This document shows, one piece after another, positions 9,199 to 15,834 of a DNA stretch of 34,578 nucleotides. The stretch lies in assembly GCA_029263115.1 (NCBI GenBank), contig JAJCYC010000148.1, positions 1 through 34,578 on the forward strand, in the 5' to 3' direction. The first letter of the stretch is position 1; every line of letters begins with the position of its first letter. Position numbers and translations under genes: made by a program. The stretch comes from Pseudonocardia sp. (lineage in GTDB: Bacteria > Actinomycetota > Actinomycetes > Mycobacteriales > Pseudonocardiaceae). The notes under the pieces are model-generated. The model saw nothing but the letters and a program-made list of their open reading frames with translations. It did no database searches and was not told where the DNA came from.

Positions 9199-9444
9199 TC
9201 ACACACGGTCAGTGAGAATCGCTCCCACTGAATCGCCCGCCGATTCAACGCTGAGAATTACCTCACCGGTATCTGTATCGCCGAGGAACGTCACGATGTC
9301 CGGTTCGTCAGCCAGTGTGCGAGCAATGGCCCTGAGTCGACCGGGCTCGCCGGTGAACATCGCAGACCGACCGGACGCAACGATGCGCCTCGCCTTCCTC
9401 GCCTGGTTATCTACCGGCACACGGCGAGACACCCTGATCAACAT
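9199..9444 (-). CDS. Small element protein, unknown function
   Basis: An 81-residue protein convergent with the integrase, 17 bp from its stop. It has a basic N-terminal half (LIRVSRRVPVDNQARKARR) and an acidic, beta-prone C-terminal half (DEPDIVTFLGDTDTGEVIL). I do not recognise it. Size and place would fit a directionality factor or a small regulator, but no HTH is evident. ATG 9444 and ATG 9456 are both possible starts; neither has a clear ribosome site. Confidence 0.5.
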   Translation of the reverse strand: MLIRVSRRVPVDNQARKARRIVASGRSAMFTGEPGRLRAIARTLADEPDIVTFLGDTDTGEVILSVESAGDSVGAILTDRV

Positions 9445-9567
9445 GACTCCAAGCATACCGCTCGGAGCACGATGTACTAAGCTGGCCAACACGGAGCTGT
9501 CGACCTGGCTTGCGCTACAGGATCGCGTCTATTTCGCCGGACAGCACGAGCAGTTGGAGAAACTGCC

Positions 9568-9840
9568 GTGCGCAAGCCTGCCCTGACGCCCGAACAACGA
9601 TCACTACGCGCTCGACTCGCCGCCCATTCGTCATGGGCGAACACCGCCGATCCATCGGCCCGCACCGCTCCCGCCCGCGCCGCATCCAATGCGCGGTTCG
9701 AGAGGGAAGTCGACCCCGATAACGTTCTTCCGCCCGCCGAGAGGGCACGCCGAGCTGAACACGCCCGTAAGGCGTACTTCGCCCGGCTGGCGCTGAAATC
9801 GGCCCAGGCCCGGAGCCGACGAGGTGCAGGCGTCGGATGA
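9568..9840 (+). CDS. Conserved small basic protein of actinobacterial mobile elements
   Basis: A 90-residue protein rich in Ala and Arg. The pattern RSLRARLAAHSSWANTAD, then RFEREVDPDNVLPPAERARR, then HARKAYFARLALKSAQARS is a recurrent actinobacterial hypothetical family, known to me mainly from mobile or phage-like regions; no function has been assigned. It is predicted to be helical. GTG 9568 is preceded by GGAG 8 nt upstream. The stop overlaps an ATG (ATGA at 9837-9840) that opens the next frame. Confidence 0.7.
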   Translation: MRKPALTPEQRSLRARLAAHSSWANTADPSARTAPARAASNARFEREVDPDNVLPPAERARRAEHARKAYFARLALKSAQARSRRGAGVG

Positions 9841-10130
9841 TCCCCGAAACGAGAAACGGGGCCCTCGCCCAGGGCCCCGCCTCCACACGAATCAGCCGCC
9901 ACCAGACCGCCAATCGACACCCCGATGATACCCCGGTCGGGGTGTGGGCGGTCGGGTATCCGCCGTCCGGTCGTCGCCGGTACTGGCTGCTGATCGTCCG
10001 AGTCTGCCCCTTTTGCGCACTTGGACATCACGCCCACCGGGGCGGCCCGGATGGTGGTAGCCGGCGTGCCGGATGCGGCCGGGGTAACTATCGGGTGATC
10101 ACCCTGCCGGCGTTGGCGGTGACGGCATGA
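9837..10130 (+). CDS. Zinc-ribbon-like small protein
   Basis: The C-terminal half (YWLLIVRVCPFCALGHHAHRG, then RRAGCGRGNYRVI) has the CxxC...H...C pattern of a short zinc-binding protein that recurs in actinobacterial integrative elements. The role is unknown. ATG 9837 overlaps the upstream stop and the stop overlaps the ATG of the next gene, so coupling at both ends is possible. However, a strong hairpin (9857-9879) lies in the first codons and the first 35 residues are unconserved. GTG 9942 may therefore be the true start, giving 62 residues. Confidence 0.5.
   Translation: MIPETRNGALAQGPASTRISRHQTANRHPDDTPVGVWAVGYPPSGRRRYWLLIVRVCPFCALGHHAHRGGPDGGSRRAGCGRGNYRVITLPALAVTA
9857..9879 (+). terminator. 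Strong GC hairpin after the 9568-9840 gene
   Basis: CGGGGCCCT and AGGGCCCCG pair perfectly (9 bp) around a 5-nt loop, 17 bp after the stop of the preceding gene. It resembles intrinsic terminators of actinobacterial plasmids and phages. If the following gene starts at 9837 the hairpin lies inside its coding sequence and would act as an attenuator. Confidence 0.55.
9917..9945. promoter_or_regulatory. Inverted repeat upstream of the winged-helix gene
   Basis: ACACCCCG and CGGGGTGT (8-bp arms, 13-nt spacer) with a nested ACCCCG/CGGGGT pair at 9930-9943. It ends at the alternative GTG start of the zinc-ribbon-like gene. An operator for the element's own DNA-binding protein is plausible but unproven. 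Confidence 0.35.
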
Positions 10131-10951
10131 ACGCCGAGCATGATCCGCCACCCGCTCTGGCGGATCCCTATGTGCGACGCTGCTCAATTGCGCGCGGACG
10201 GTGGGTCACCGCCATCAGAGGCCGGATACCCGAGGCCCGCGACGTCGCGGTCGCGCACACCCTGGCCGGGTACGCCAACAAGGACGGCAGCCGGGCCCAC
10301 CCGGGTCAAGGTCGTCTCGCCCGTGACCTGTGTTCGTCGGAGCGGACCATCCGCCGTTCGCTGGCCTGGCTGAGCGCGGCGGGTTGGCTCACGGTGACCC
10401 AACGCGGCAGGCGGAAGCTCGGCGAGGCCGACGTGTTCGGGCTGACCGTGCCGGCACCTGTCGCGGTAGACCTCGGGCTGTGGTTGCCCGAGTACGGCCG
10501 GCAATGGATGGAACGTCCTTCGGTGGAGCGTGCCCCGGATTTTCCACCGGCCACCCGTGACCGGAACAAGCATGATTTTCCACCGGTCACGGGTGGCCGC
10601 TACAACGAGTTTCTACCGGACACCGGCAAGTTTCTACCGGACACGGAGAGCGTTTCTACCGGACACAGCTGTGTCCGCCCACCAGCTCTTGTACACCAGC
10701 TCCTCTTTCACCATGCCGATTTTCGAAATCGGCCCCCCGCTGGCGCGGTGGGCGATGACCGAACTCCACTCGCGGACCTTGATCCAAATGACCCGGATCT
10801 GGCCGAGCAGATCGAGCAATACGTCGAGGCCGAGATCGGCGGCCCACTCACGCCGGGGACCGACTCGCTGATCCTCGGGATGCTCGAACGGCAGGCGCAC
10901 CCGCACTCCGTCATGAATGCCGCGCTCGCAAACGAACACCAAGCGAACTGA
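10127..10951 (+). CDS. Winged-helix DNA-binding protein, candidate replication initiator
   Basis: A 274-residue protein. The N-terminal half (about residues 20-105) has a winged-helix/MarR-like domain: VAVAHTLAGYANKDGSRAHP, then GRLARDLCSSERTIRRSLAW and LSAAGWLTVTQRGRR. The middle is low-complexity with DFPP and FLPDT repeats; the C-terminus (DPNDPDLAEQIEQYVEAEI onward) is acidic and helical. The middle is unusual because the DNA there forms five 14-bp iterons, as in some actinobacterial theta plasmids whose origin lies inside rep. This makes an initiator role attractive, but a transcription regulator cannot be excluded. ATG 10127 overlaps the upstream stop. Confidence 0.7.
   Translation: MNAEHDPPPALADPYVRRCSIARGRWVTAIRGRIPEARDVAVAHTLAGYANKDGSRAHPGQGRLARDLCSSERTIRRSLAWLSAAGWLTVTQRGRRKLGEADVFGLTVPAPVAVDLGLWLPEYGRQWMERPSVERAPDFPPATRDRNKHDFPPVTGGRYNEFLPDTGKFLPDTESVSTGHSCVRPPALVHQLLFHHADFRNRPPAGAVGDDRTPLADLDPNDPDLAEQIEQYVEAEIGGPLTPGTDSLILGMLERQAHPHSVMNAALANEHQAN
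10541..10676 (+). repeat. Five 14-bp iterons and a 16-bp palindrome inside the winged-helix gene
   Basis: Copies of TTTCYACCGGNCAC start at 10541, 10577, 10610, 10631 and 10653 (steps of 36, 33, 21 and 22 bp). The last runs into the perfect 16-bp palindrome GGACACAGCTGTGTCC (10661-10676). Steps near 11 or 22 bp put most copies close to the same face of the helix. The 22-bp step puts the last copy in a different reading frame, so the DNA and not the peptide is what repeats. Confidence 0.75.
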
Positions 10952-10999
10952 CCCCGGTCTAAAAGATCAACAGCAGCCAAGATGAGGAAGGGCAACACC

Positions 11000-11278
11000 A
11001 TGACCGCTGACCCGAAGACCGTCGCCGAACTCAATACCGCCTTGACCCGACTCACCGACCGCGAACTTGCCGTGTTCGTGGGTCGCATGTCCGGGCTCGC
11101 CCACTCGTTCCTTGACGACGACCGGCAGCGCGTGGCGGATGTGTTCGCCTGCATGTGCGTGTTGGCCGCCGAGCAGCAAGACCGGCGGAAGGAACTCGCC
11201 GAGCACGCCCGTACCCAGCTCGACGGCGACGAAATCGGCGGCATCACCGGGGAGGATGACTTTCCCCCAGCCAGATGA
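11000..11278 (+). CDS. Small helical protein, unknown function
   Basis: A 92-residue, mostly helical and acidic protein (AELNTALTRLTDRELAVFVG, then VADVFACMCVLAAEQQDRRK). It lies between the winged-helix gene and the capsid gene. I do not recognise it. ATG 11000 is preceded by AGGAAGGG; ATG 10982 is in frame upstream but would place that site inside the gene. A GC-rich leader of about 170 bp with no supported gene separates it from the capsid start. Confidence 0.6.
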   Translation: MTADPKTVAELNTALTRLTDRELAVFVGRMSGLAHSFLDDDRQRVADVFACMCVLAAEQQDRRKELAEHARTQLDGDEIGGITGEDDFPPAR

Positions 11279-11449
11279 CACAATCGACGATGACAGCTGG
11301 CCCGGCACGTAGCGGCCGCGCCGCTGTCCGCCGCACAGCAGCCGGCCCCCCGTAGCGCGGGCCGTGCACAAGGGAATTGCCGTAGCCGCATCCCTTCCCG
11401 CCAGGTGCTCACCCAATTTCTGCCACCTCAAAGGAGCTGTGCCGCCCAA

Positions 11450-12979
11450 ATGACCGACTACAGCGCGCCGACCTACCGTGACCAGCGCAGCCCATATCTG
11501 GTCAAACAGCTCGACCAGTTCGCCAACGCCCACGACGTCTGCGACGCACTCCTGGACCGGGACGTCACCGACCAGGAACTGCGTGCGATCCGACCGGGAG
11601 CCCTGGCAAGCGCTGTCGGCGGCCTCGCCGACACCCGTGACGAAGCGATCGCCCACCAGCGCGAGATCAAGGTTTCAGCGGCGGGCCGGCCGCTGACCAA
11701 AAACCAACGTGACGCATTCGAGAAACTTGAAACCGCCCGAATGCGCACCAACGCGCTGATCGAACGCATCAAACCGGTCAGCGACCACCGCACGATCGAA
11801 CGCCAAGCCGAACTCGCCCAGCTACCCACCATCAAGCCGCACCCGGTCGCCTCCGGGCAGATGACCATCAGGGAGCACGCCAAGATGACCGGGCAGGGCA
11901 TGTACTCCGATGACCAAGGCCACCTCCGTTACACCAACACCGGCCGCGCGGTCGGTGACGGACAGACGAAGCTGGGGCAGATCCTCACCCGCGACCAGGC
12001 AGTGACCGACTGGGCAGCCCAACACGGCAGCAACGCCGACCAGCAGGACCTGTCCCTCGGCCGGATGCTGCGCGGCTGGATGACCGGCCGGTGGGACGGC
12101 GCCGACAACGAACAGCGCGCCCTGCTTGAGGGAACCCAAGCCGGAGGAGGGGTGTTGGTGCCCTCACCACTGTCCGCGCAGATCATCGACCGAGCCCGAA
12201 ACGCGTCCCGCTGCTTCCAGGCCGGCGCCCGCATCGTCCCGATGACCTCGAAAACCTTGACTGTGCCCCGCATCGCCGGCTCACCTAACCCGAGCTGGCG
12301 CGCCGAAAACGCCACCATCTCCGAGGGCGATCTCACGTTCGACAGCATCGTGTTCGACGCCAAGTCGATGGCGCTGATCGTCAGGGCAAGCCGCGAGTTG
12401 ATCGAGGATGGTCAGGACATCGACGGCACCGTGGAACGTGACCTCGCCGCCCAAGTCGCCCTCGAACTCGACCGCGTCATGCTCCGAGGCACCGGCACCG
12501 CACCCGAACCCCAAGGGGTCCGCAACACCAGCGGTGTCACGATCACCGCCTTCGGCGGCGCCAACGGTGCCGCACCCACCAACTACGACCACCTCCTCGA
12601 CGCCGTGCAGGTGCTGCGCGGCGGGAACTTCGAACCCAACGGCATCATCCACAACCCGCGCTCGGGCACCACCCTGTCCAAGCTCAAGACAACCGACGGC
12701 CAGTACCTCGCGGCACCGCCCGAACTCGCCGGGCTCCCGATGCTGTCCACCAACCAGGTGCCCGCCAACATCACGACCGGCACCAGCGCCGACACCACCG
12801 AAATCTACGTCGGTGACTGGTCCCACCTCATGCTCGGCATGCGCACCCAGCTCATGCTGACCACCCTGACCGAACGCTACGCCGACGTCGGCCAGGTCGC
12901 GTTCATGGTCTGGATGCGCGCCGACGTCCGCCTGTCCCAGCCCGCCGCGTTCAATGTGATCACCGGAGTCCGGCCGTGA
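11450..12979 (+). CDS. HK97-fold phage major capsid protein
   Basis: The 509-residue protein has about 225 N-terminal residues that are helical and charged (delta/scaffold-like, EAIAHQREIKVSAAGRPLTK, then LETARMRTNALIERIK). From about residue 226 it is an HK97-type major capsid domain: AGGGVLVPSPLSAQIID, VPRIAGSPNPSWRAENA, the DFDSIVFDAKSMALIVRAS-type block (here LTFDSIVFDAKSMALIVRAS), the SRELIEDG helix, LDRVMLRGTGTAPEPQGV, IIHNPRSGTTLSKLK, VGDWSHLMLGMRTQ and the terminal RADVRLSQPAAFNVITG. Family membership is clear. Known phages encode portal, protease and terminase beside it; none is here. ATG 11450 follows AAAGGAG; the frame is open further upstream without a ribosome site. Its stop overlaps a GTG (GTGA). 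Confidence 0.93.
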   Translation: MTDYSAPTYRDQRSPYLVKQLDQFANAHDVCDALLDRDVTDQELRAIRPGALASAVGGLADTRDEAIAHQREIKVSAAGRPLTKNQRDAFEKLETARMRTNALIERIKPVSDHRTIERQAELAQLPTIKPHPVASGQMTIREHAKMTGQGMYSDDQGHLRYTNTGRAVGDGQTKLGQILTRDQAVTDWAAQHGSNADQQDLSLGRMLRGWMTGRWDGADNEQRALLEGTQAGGGVLVPSPLSAQIIDRARNASRCFQAGARIVPMTSKTLTVPRIAGSPNPSWRAENATISEGDLTFDSIVFDAKSMALIVRASRELIEDGQDIDGTVERDLAAQVALELDRVMLRGTGTAPEPQGVRNTSGVTITAFGGANGAAPTNYDHLLDAVQVLRGGNFEPNGIIHNPRSGTTLSKLKTTDGQYLAAPPELAGLPMLSTNQVPANITTGTSADTTEIYVGDWSHLMLGMRTQLMLTTLTERYADVGQVAFMVWMRADVRLSQPAAFNVITGVRP

Positions 12980-13225
12980 CCGCACCCCGTAGCCCGTGGA
13001 CACCCGACAAACCCGACACCCCCAACATCGTGCCGCCACCCGAGCCGGACACCCAACCGGAACCGGAACGGGCTGACCGACCTGCTCATCAACCGGGCCG
13101 CCGACCTCGGCCCCAACACGCACACCCTCATCAAAGCCGGTGAACCCATCCCACGATCACTGGCCGCACTACCACGCGCACCGGTCAACGCGCCGCAACC
13201 CGACCGACGACGGCAACGCCGCTAA
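12976..13225 (+). pseudogene. Pro-rich small gene after the capsid gene, read across a +1 frameshift
   Basis: GTG 12976 overlaps the capsid stop and opens a Pro-rich reading frame (PWTPDKPDTPNIVPPPEPDT). By codon third-position GC that frame stops looking coding near 13065. The next frame (+1) then carries a convincing ending, NGLTDLLINRAADLGPNTHT onward, to the stop at 13223-13225. It lacks its own start. One extra base, a programmed +1 shift or an assembly error would explain it. The joined product would be about 80 residues. Function unknown; the coupling suggests a capsid partner. Confidence 0.5.
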
Positions 13226-13338
13226 GCCGGTGGGTCCGGGGCGTCAACGCCAGCAACGCGCCGTTTTCAGCCTGTGCGCGCGGAGCAGCCAAGACCGGCC
13301 AGCAACACACCGGACCTGCGCCCCGACCCACCACCCAC

Positions 13339-13416
13339 CGTCACCAACCACGGAACGTCACCAACTACGCAACGTCACCAACTACGCAACGTCACCAATC
13401 ACGGAACGTGACAACC
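13339..13416 (+). repeat. Tandem 17-bp iteron array
   Basis: Four head-to-tail copies of CGTCACCAAYYACGSAA at 13339, 13356, 13373 and 13390, followed by a partial copy CGTGACAACC (13407-13416). The last junction also makes a TCACG-GAA-CGTGA inverted repeat. It lies in the 376-bp space between the capsid-linked gene and the small zinc gene, where no gene is supported. It is a candidate replication iteron, partition or repressor-binding array. Confidence 0.85.
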
Positions 13417-13589
13417 AGGGGAGGGGCGGGGCAAGATCATGAGCCACTATCGAATAGACCCCCGCACTACGTCTCCCCTTCCCTCCCCGCGAGTTTGACC
13501 GGTGAGAGAAACGGCCTGGTCGGGTGGTCACGGATTGTGTCTGGTGGCGTTTGTGCTGGTCAGAGGCTTGTCGGTTCGGGTAGCGGAGG

Positions 13590-13847
13590 GTGGTGGGTGG
13601 TGTGACGGGACGTCTGCCGGTGACGGTCGGTGATGGGCGGTCGGTGGTCACTCCGTGTGTTGACTGTGCGTCACCGTTGGAGCAGCGGCCTCGTGGCCGT
13701 CGTCGGTTACGGTGTGTGAGTTGTATCGCGGTGTATAAGCATGCGAGCCGGCATGGGATGGCGCGGCGCCGGTGTCTGGCGTGCCCGGTGACGCTTCCGT
13801 TCGGGTCGCGGTTCTCCTACTGCCCGGAGCACCGGCCGCCACGGTGA
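13590..13847 (+). CDS. Small Cys-rich (treble CxxC) zinc-binding protein
   Basis: An 85-residue basic protein with three evenly spaced metal pairs: CVDC, CVSC and CLAC, and then YCPEH near the end. This is the pattern of a double zinc ribbon, probably binding nucleic acid or acting in replication or regulation. I cannot assign a named family. Starts GTG 13590, 13593 and 13602 are all in frame; GGAGG at 13585-13589 lies too near the first two and 12 nt from the third, so the start is unsure. It is convergent with the leftward operon. Confidence 0.6.
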   Translation: MVGGVTGRLPVTVGDGRSVVTPCVDCASPLEQRPRGRRRLRCVSCIAVYKHASRHGMARRRCLACPVTLPFGSRFSYCPEHRPPR

Positions 13848-13856
13848 ACGGCCAGG

Positions 13857-14141
13857 TCACCGCACAACGCGCAGGTGCCTACGCTGACGCAGCGGCTTGA
13901 ACTCGGGCGCCCATTCGTGACCGCCGACGATATACAGCGCAGACCGCAGCATCATGTTCTGCGCCGCCACCGGCTCTAGACCGGGCCGAATCCAGATGGC
14001 TTGACGCTCCCGCGACGCCGCGCAGCCGGACACCAGGCAGTCATCGAGGATGACGTCGATACCCACATGGTGGAGGACGGCCCGAATCCAGCTCGACGGC
14101 GCCGAGGTGAACAGCGGGTCGTCGGTGGTCATGTTCGACAT
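13857..14141 (-). CDS. Small protein at the end of the rep operon, unknown function
   Basis: A 94-residue protein; the core reads SWIRAVLHHVGIDVILDDCL, then IWIRPGLEPVAAQNMMLRSA and a basic C-terminus (PLRQRRHLRVVR). This looks like a compact folded domain, not low-complexity sequence, but I do not recognise it. ATG 14141 follows AAGGA and lies inside the last codons of rep, so translation is probably coupled. An ORF extending to 14195 has no better start. Confidence 0.6.
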   Translation of the reverse strand: MSNMTTDDPLFTSAPSSWIRAVLHHVGIDVILDDCLVSGCAASRERQAIWIRPGLEPVAAQNMMLRSALYIVGGHEWAPEFKPLRQRRHLRVVR

Positions 14142-15355
14142 GGTGTTTCCTTGGGTAGTCGGTAGCCGATTCCTCGGCTGGTCAACCATCGGCACGCCTC
14201 CAGCAGCCCGCCGGTTTCGGTGGCGTCGAGCAGCTCGGCCACCTGGTCACGGACCGCTGGCCACGACTCGGGCGCGATGTAGAGCACGGTGGCGCCGTGT
14301 TCGTCCTCGGTGACGATCTCCTCGTCGGTCTGCTCCCGACCCAGCTTCGCCCACTCCCGCAACCCTTGTGACCAGGTCAATTGTCGGCGGTCGTGGGAGG
14401 CTTTCTCCCATTCGAGCCACAGCTCGCAGTCGTCGGCGAGCCCGGTGGCCAGGGCGTCGCGTAGCACCGCGAACGGGGCACGGTTGCCGTACCGACCGTC
14501 CTTCGTCGAGGGGGACGTGATCTCGAACGCGACTTTGGTGACGTACTCGGCGACCTGATCGAGCGACTCGGCGCTCATCCGCACCATCCGCACGTCCAGG
14601 CCGCCACGGTCGGCGACGGCGGACAGCCGTTTGCGGGTCAGGGCCCGCTCCCAACGGGCAAACATGGACATTCCGAGGTTCTCGGCCAGCTCGAAACTCA
14701 CCGGCCCGTCAAACAGCACCAGGGCATGAATGTGCAGGTGCCAGCCGTGTTCGCCGTGCGTGGCTTCCACCGTGCGGCACCAGCCGAGCACCCCGAACCG
14801 TGCCCGATCGGCCTTCCACCGGCCCCCCGACGCGACAGCCGACCACGCGGCGGACAGGGCGGCCCACAACATCACCAGCGGCATCCCCGCCCGGTGGCGC
14901 ATCGTCAGGGTGACCAGCGCAGCGGACCCACCCGCATCGGCGACAGCCTGGACCACGGTGCGTACCTCGGTGGCGCGCCGCCCTGCGATCCGGCGAGCAC
15001 ACACCGGACACGCCCACGGAGACCCGCACGACTGGAGCCCCGACAGCCCGGCCCGTAACCCGTCCGTAGTCTCGGACAGCCGCAACCCCGGCCCACCAGC
15101 ACCGTTGAACGTCCGACGACCACACGCCCGCAACCGGGGCAGGGACGACCACTCCCACAACCGCGACCGCCACCGGTAGGCCTCCGCGCGCCGCTCCCGC
15201 CGATCCCGCGCCCGCTCAGCAGCCGACCTCGGGCCCCGCGTGACGGGATGTCCGCCATGTTTACCAAGGGTCGCGCGCTGCGCGCGCTCCCGCCCCGCGC
15301 CCCGACCTCCGGCCGGCGCGGGGCGCTGCCCGGCCAGCTGCGCCCTGGTGCTCAT
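14129..15355 (-). CDS. rep: Rolling-circle replication initiator (HUH Rep, pIJ101/pC194-like)
   Basis: Nicks the double-strand origin and primes rolling-circle replication of the excised element. Seen in the 408 residues: a Cys pair in WACPVCARRI (about residues 115-118), ALVTLTMRHR as motif 1, the metal-binding HUH in HGWHLHIHALV (about residues 203-209) and the nicking Tyr in DQVAEYVTKV (about residue 271), matching the ExxxYxxK motif of this group. ATG 15355 follows GGAGG by 6 nt and overlaps the stop of the upstream HTH gene (ATGA). The first 20 residues share AGQRPAPAGGRGAG with that neighbour because of a 42-bp DNA duplication. Its Tyr-containing motif is intact, so it is likely active. 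Confidence 0.9.
   Translation of the reverse strand: MSTRAQLAGQRPAPAGGRGAGRERAQRATLGKHGGHPVTRGPRSAAERARDRRERRAEAYRWRSRLWEWSSLPRLRACGRRTFNGAGGPGLRLSETTDGLRAGLSGLQSCGSPWACPVCARRIAGRRATEVRTVVQAVADAGGSAALVTLTMRHRAGMPLVMLWAALSAAWSAVASGGRWKADRARFGVLGWCRTVEATHGEHGWHLHIHALVLFDGPVSFELAENLGMSMFARWERALTRKRLSAVADRGGLDVRMVRMSAESLDQVAEYVTKVAFEITSPSTKDGRYGNRAPFAVLRDALATGLADDCELWLEWEKASHDRRQLTWSQGLREWAKLGREQTDEEIVTEDEHGATVLYIAPESWPAVRDQVAELLDATETGGLLEACRWLTSRGIGYRLPKETPCRT
15293..15334 (-). repeat. 42-bp hairpin-bearing repeat, copy 1 (start of rep)
   Basis: Identical to 15772-15813, 479 bp away. Each copy contains CCCCGCGCC and GGCGCGGGG as a perfect 9-bp stem around a 13-nt loop. This copy lies in the first codons of rep, where a hairpin could affect translation or form part of the origin. 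Confidence 0.85.
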
Positions 15356-15834
15356 ACGGCACCTCCGGTGGCACCTACGCGGTGGGCGACCTCGACTCTG
15401 GGCAGGGGGGTCGTCCCTGCCCGCCACGTCGGTCCCGGAGGGCAGCACGGAACCCACCCCGGCCGCTGAGCATGAGTAGGCCGGTGGCGGTCGCGTCGGG
15501 GGCAGCGGCCGGGGTGGAACCCGTGCAGGCGCGAGCGCACCGACGCGACGGGCAGGGACTCAGACGACACACACTCCGGGTCGGGTGCGGTGGTGTCGTG
15601 GTTGTCGAGCGCCTCGCCCTGGATCGACCGGACCGGCGAAGGGGCTGGCTCAGGTGCGGGATCAGGTGGTTGGTTTCCAACCACCTGAAGATCCTTAAGC
15701 ACCGTCTCGCGGTTGTTACCCGTTGCTGCGGCGATGGCCCTGGTGGACATTCCGATGTCCCGCATCGACGACCCCGCGCCCCGACCTCCGGCCGGCGCGG
15801 GGCGCTGCCCGGCATGCTGTGCCGTGCTCACCAC
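15352..15834 (-). CDS. HTH-domain protein of the transfer/replication operon
   Basis: A 160-residue protein. Residues about 22-48 hold a helix-turn-helix (SMRDIGMSTRAIAAATGNN, then RETVLKDLQ) of the type seen in ParB-like and Spd-like regulators of actinobacterial plasmids and phages. The remainder is Pro-rich and, from about residue 110, Arg/Pro-rich with low conservation. Compared with related proteins the ParB-like N-terminal part is missing and replaced by the duplicated AGQRPAPAGGRGAG segment. ATG 15834 overlaps the stop of the upstream gene and its own stop overlaps rep. A role in element regulation or partition is likely. Confidence 0.6.
   Translation of the reverse strand: MVSTAQHAGQRPAPAGGRGAGSSMRDIGMSTRAIAAATGNNRETVLKDLQVVGNQPPDPAPEPAPSPVRSIQGEALDNHDTTAPDPECVSSESLPVASVRSRLHGFHPGRCPRRDRHRPTHAQRPGWVPCCPPGPTWRAGTTPLPRVEVAHRVGATGGAV
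15772..15813 (-). repeat. 42-bp hairpin-bearing repeat, copy 2 (start of the HTH gene)
   Basis: Second copy of the repeat at 15293-15334, placed in the same position relative to its gene: immediately after the start codon region of the HTH protein. The 9-bp stem is at 15772-15780 and 15794-15802. Confidence 0.85.

Noticed and set aside
10610-10680. Frameshift in the winged-helix gene at the third FLPDT-like repeat
   Set aside because: The original frame continues with a convincing acidic C-terminus to 10951, so the out-of-frame repeat reflects DNA iterons.
11450-12979. Encapsulin in place of a phage capsid protein
   Set aside because: Encapsulins are about 270-300 residues without a 225-residue N-terminal region, and no cargo enzyme gene with a targeting tail is nearby; the sequence blocks match phage major capsid proteins.
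13339-13416. Short regular repeats suggesting a CRISPR array
   Set aside because: The copies are contiguous with no spacers, the unit is only 17 bp, and no cas gene is present.
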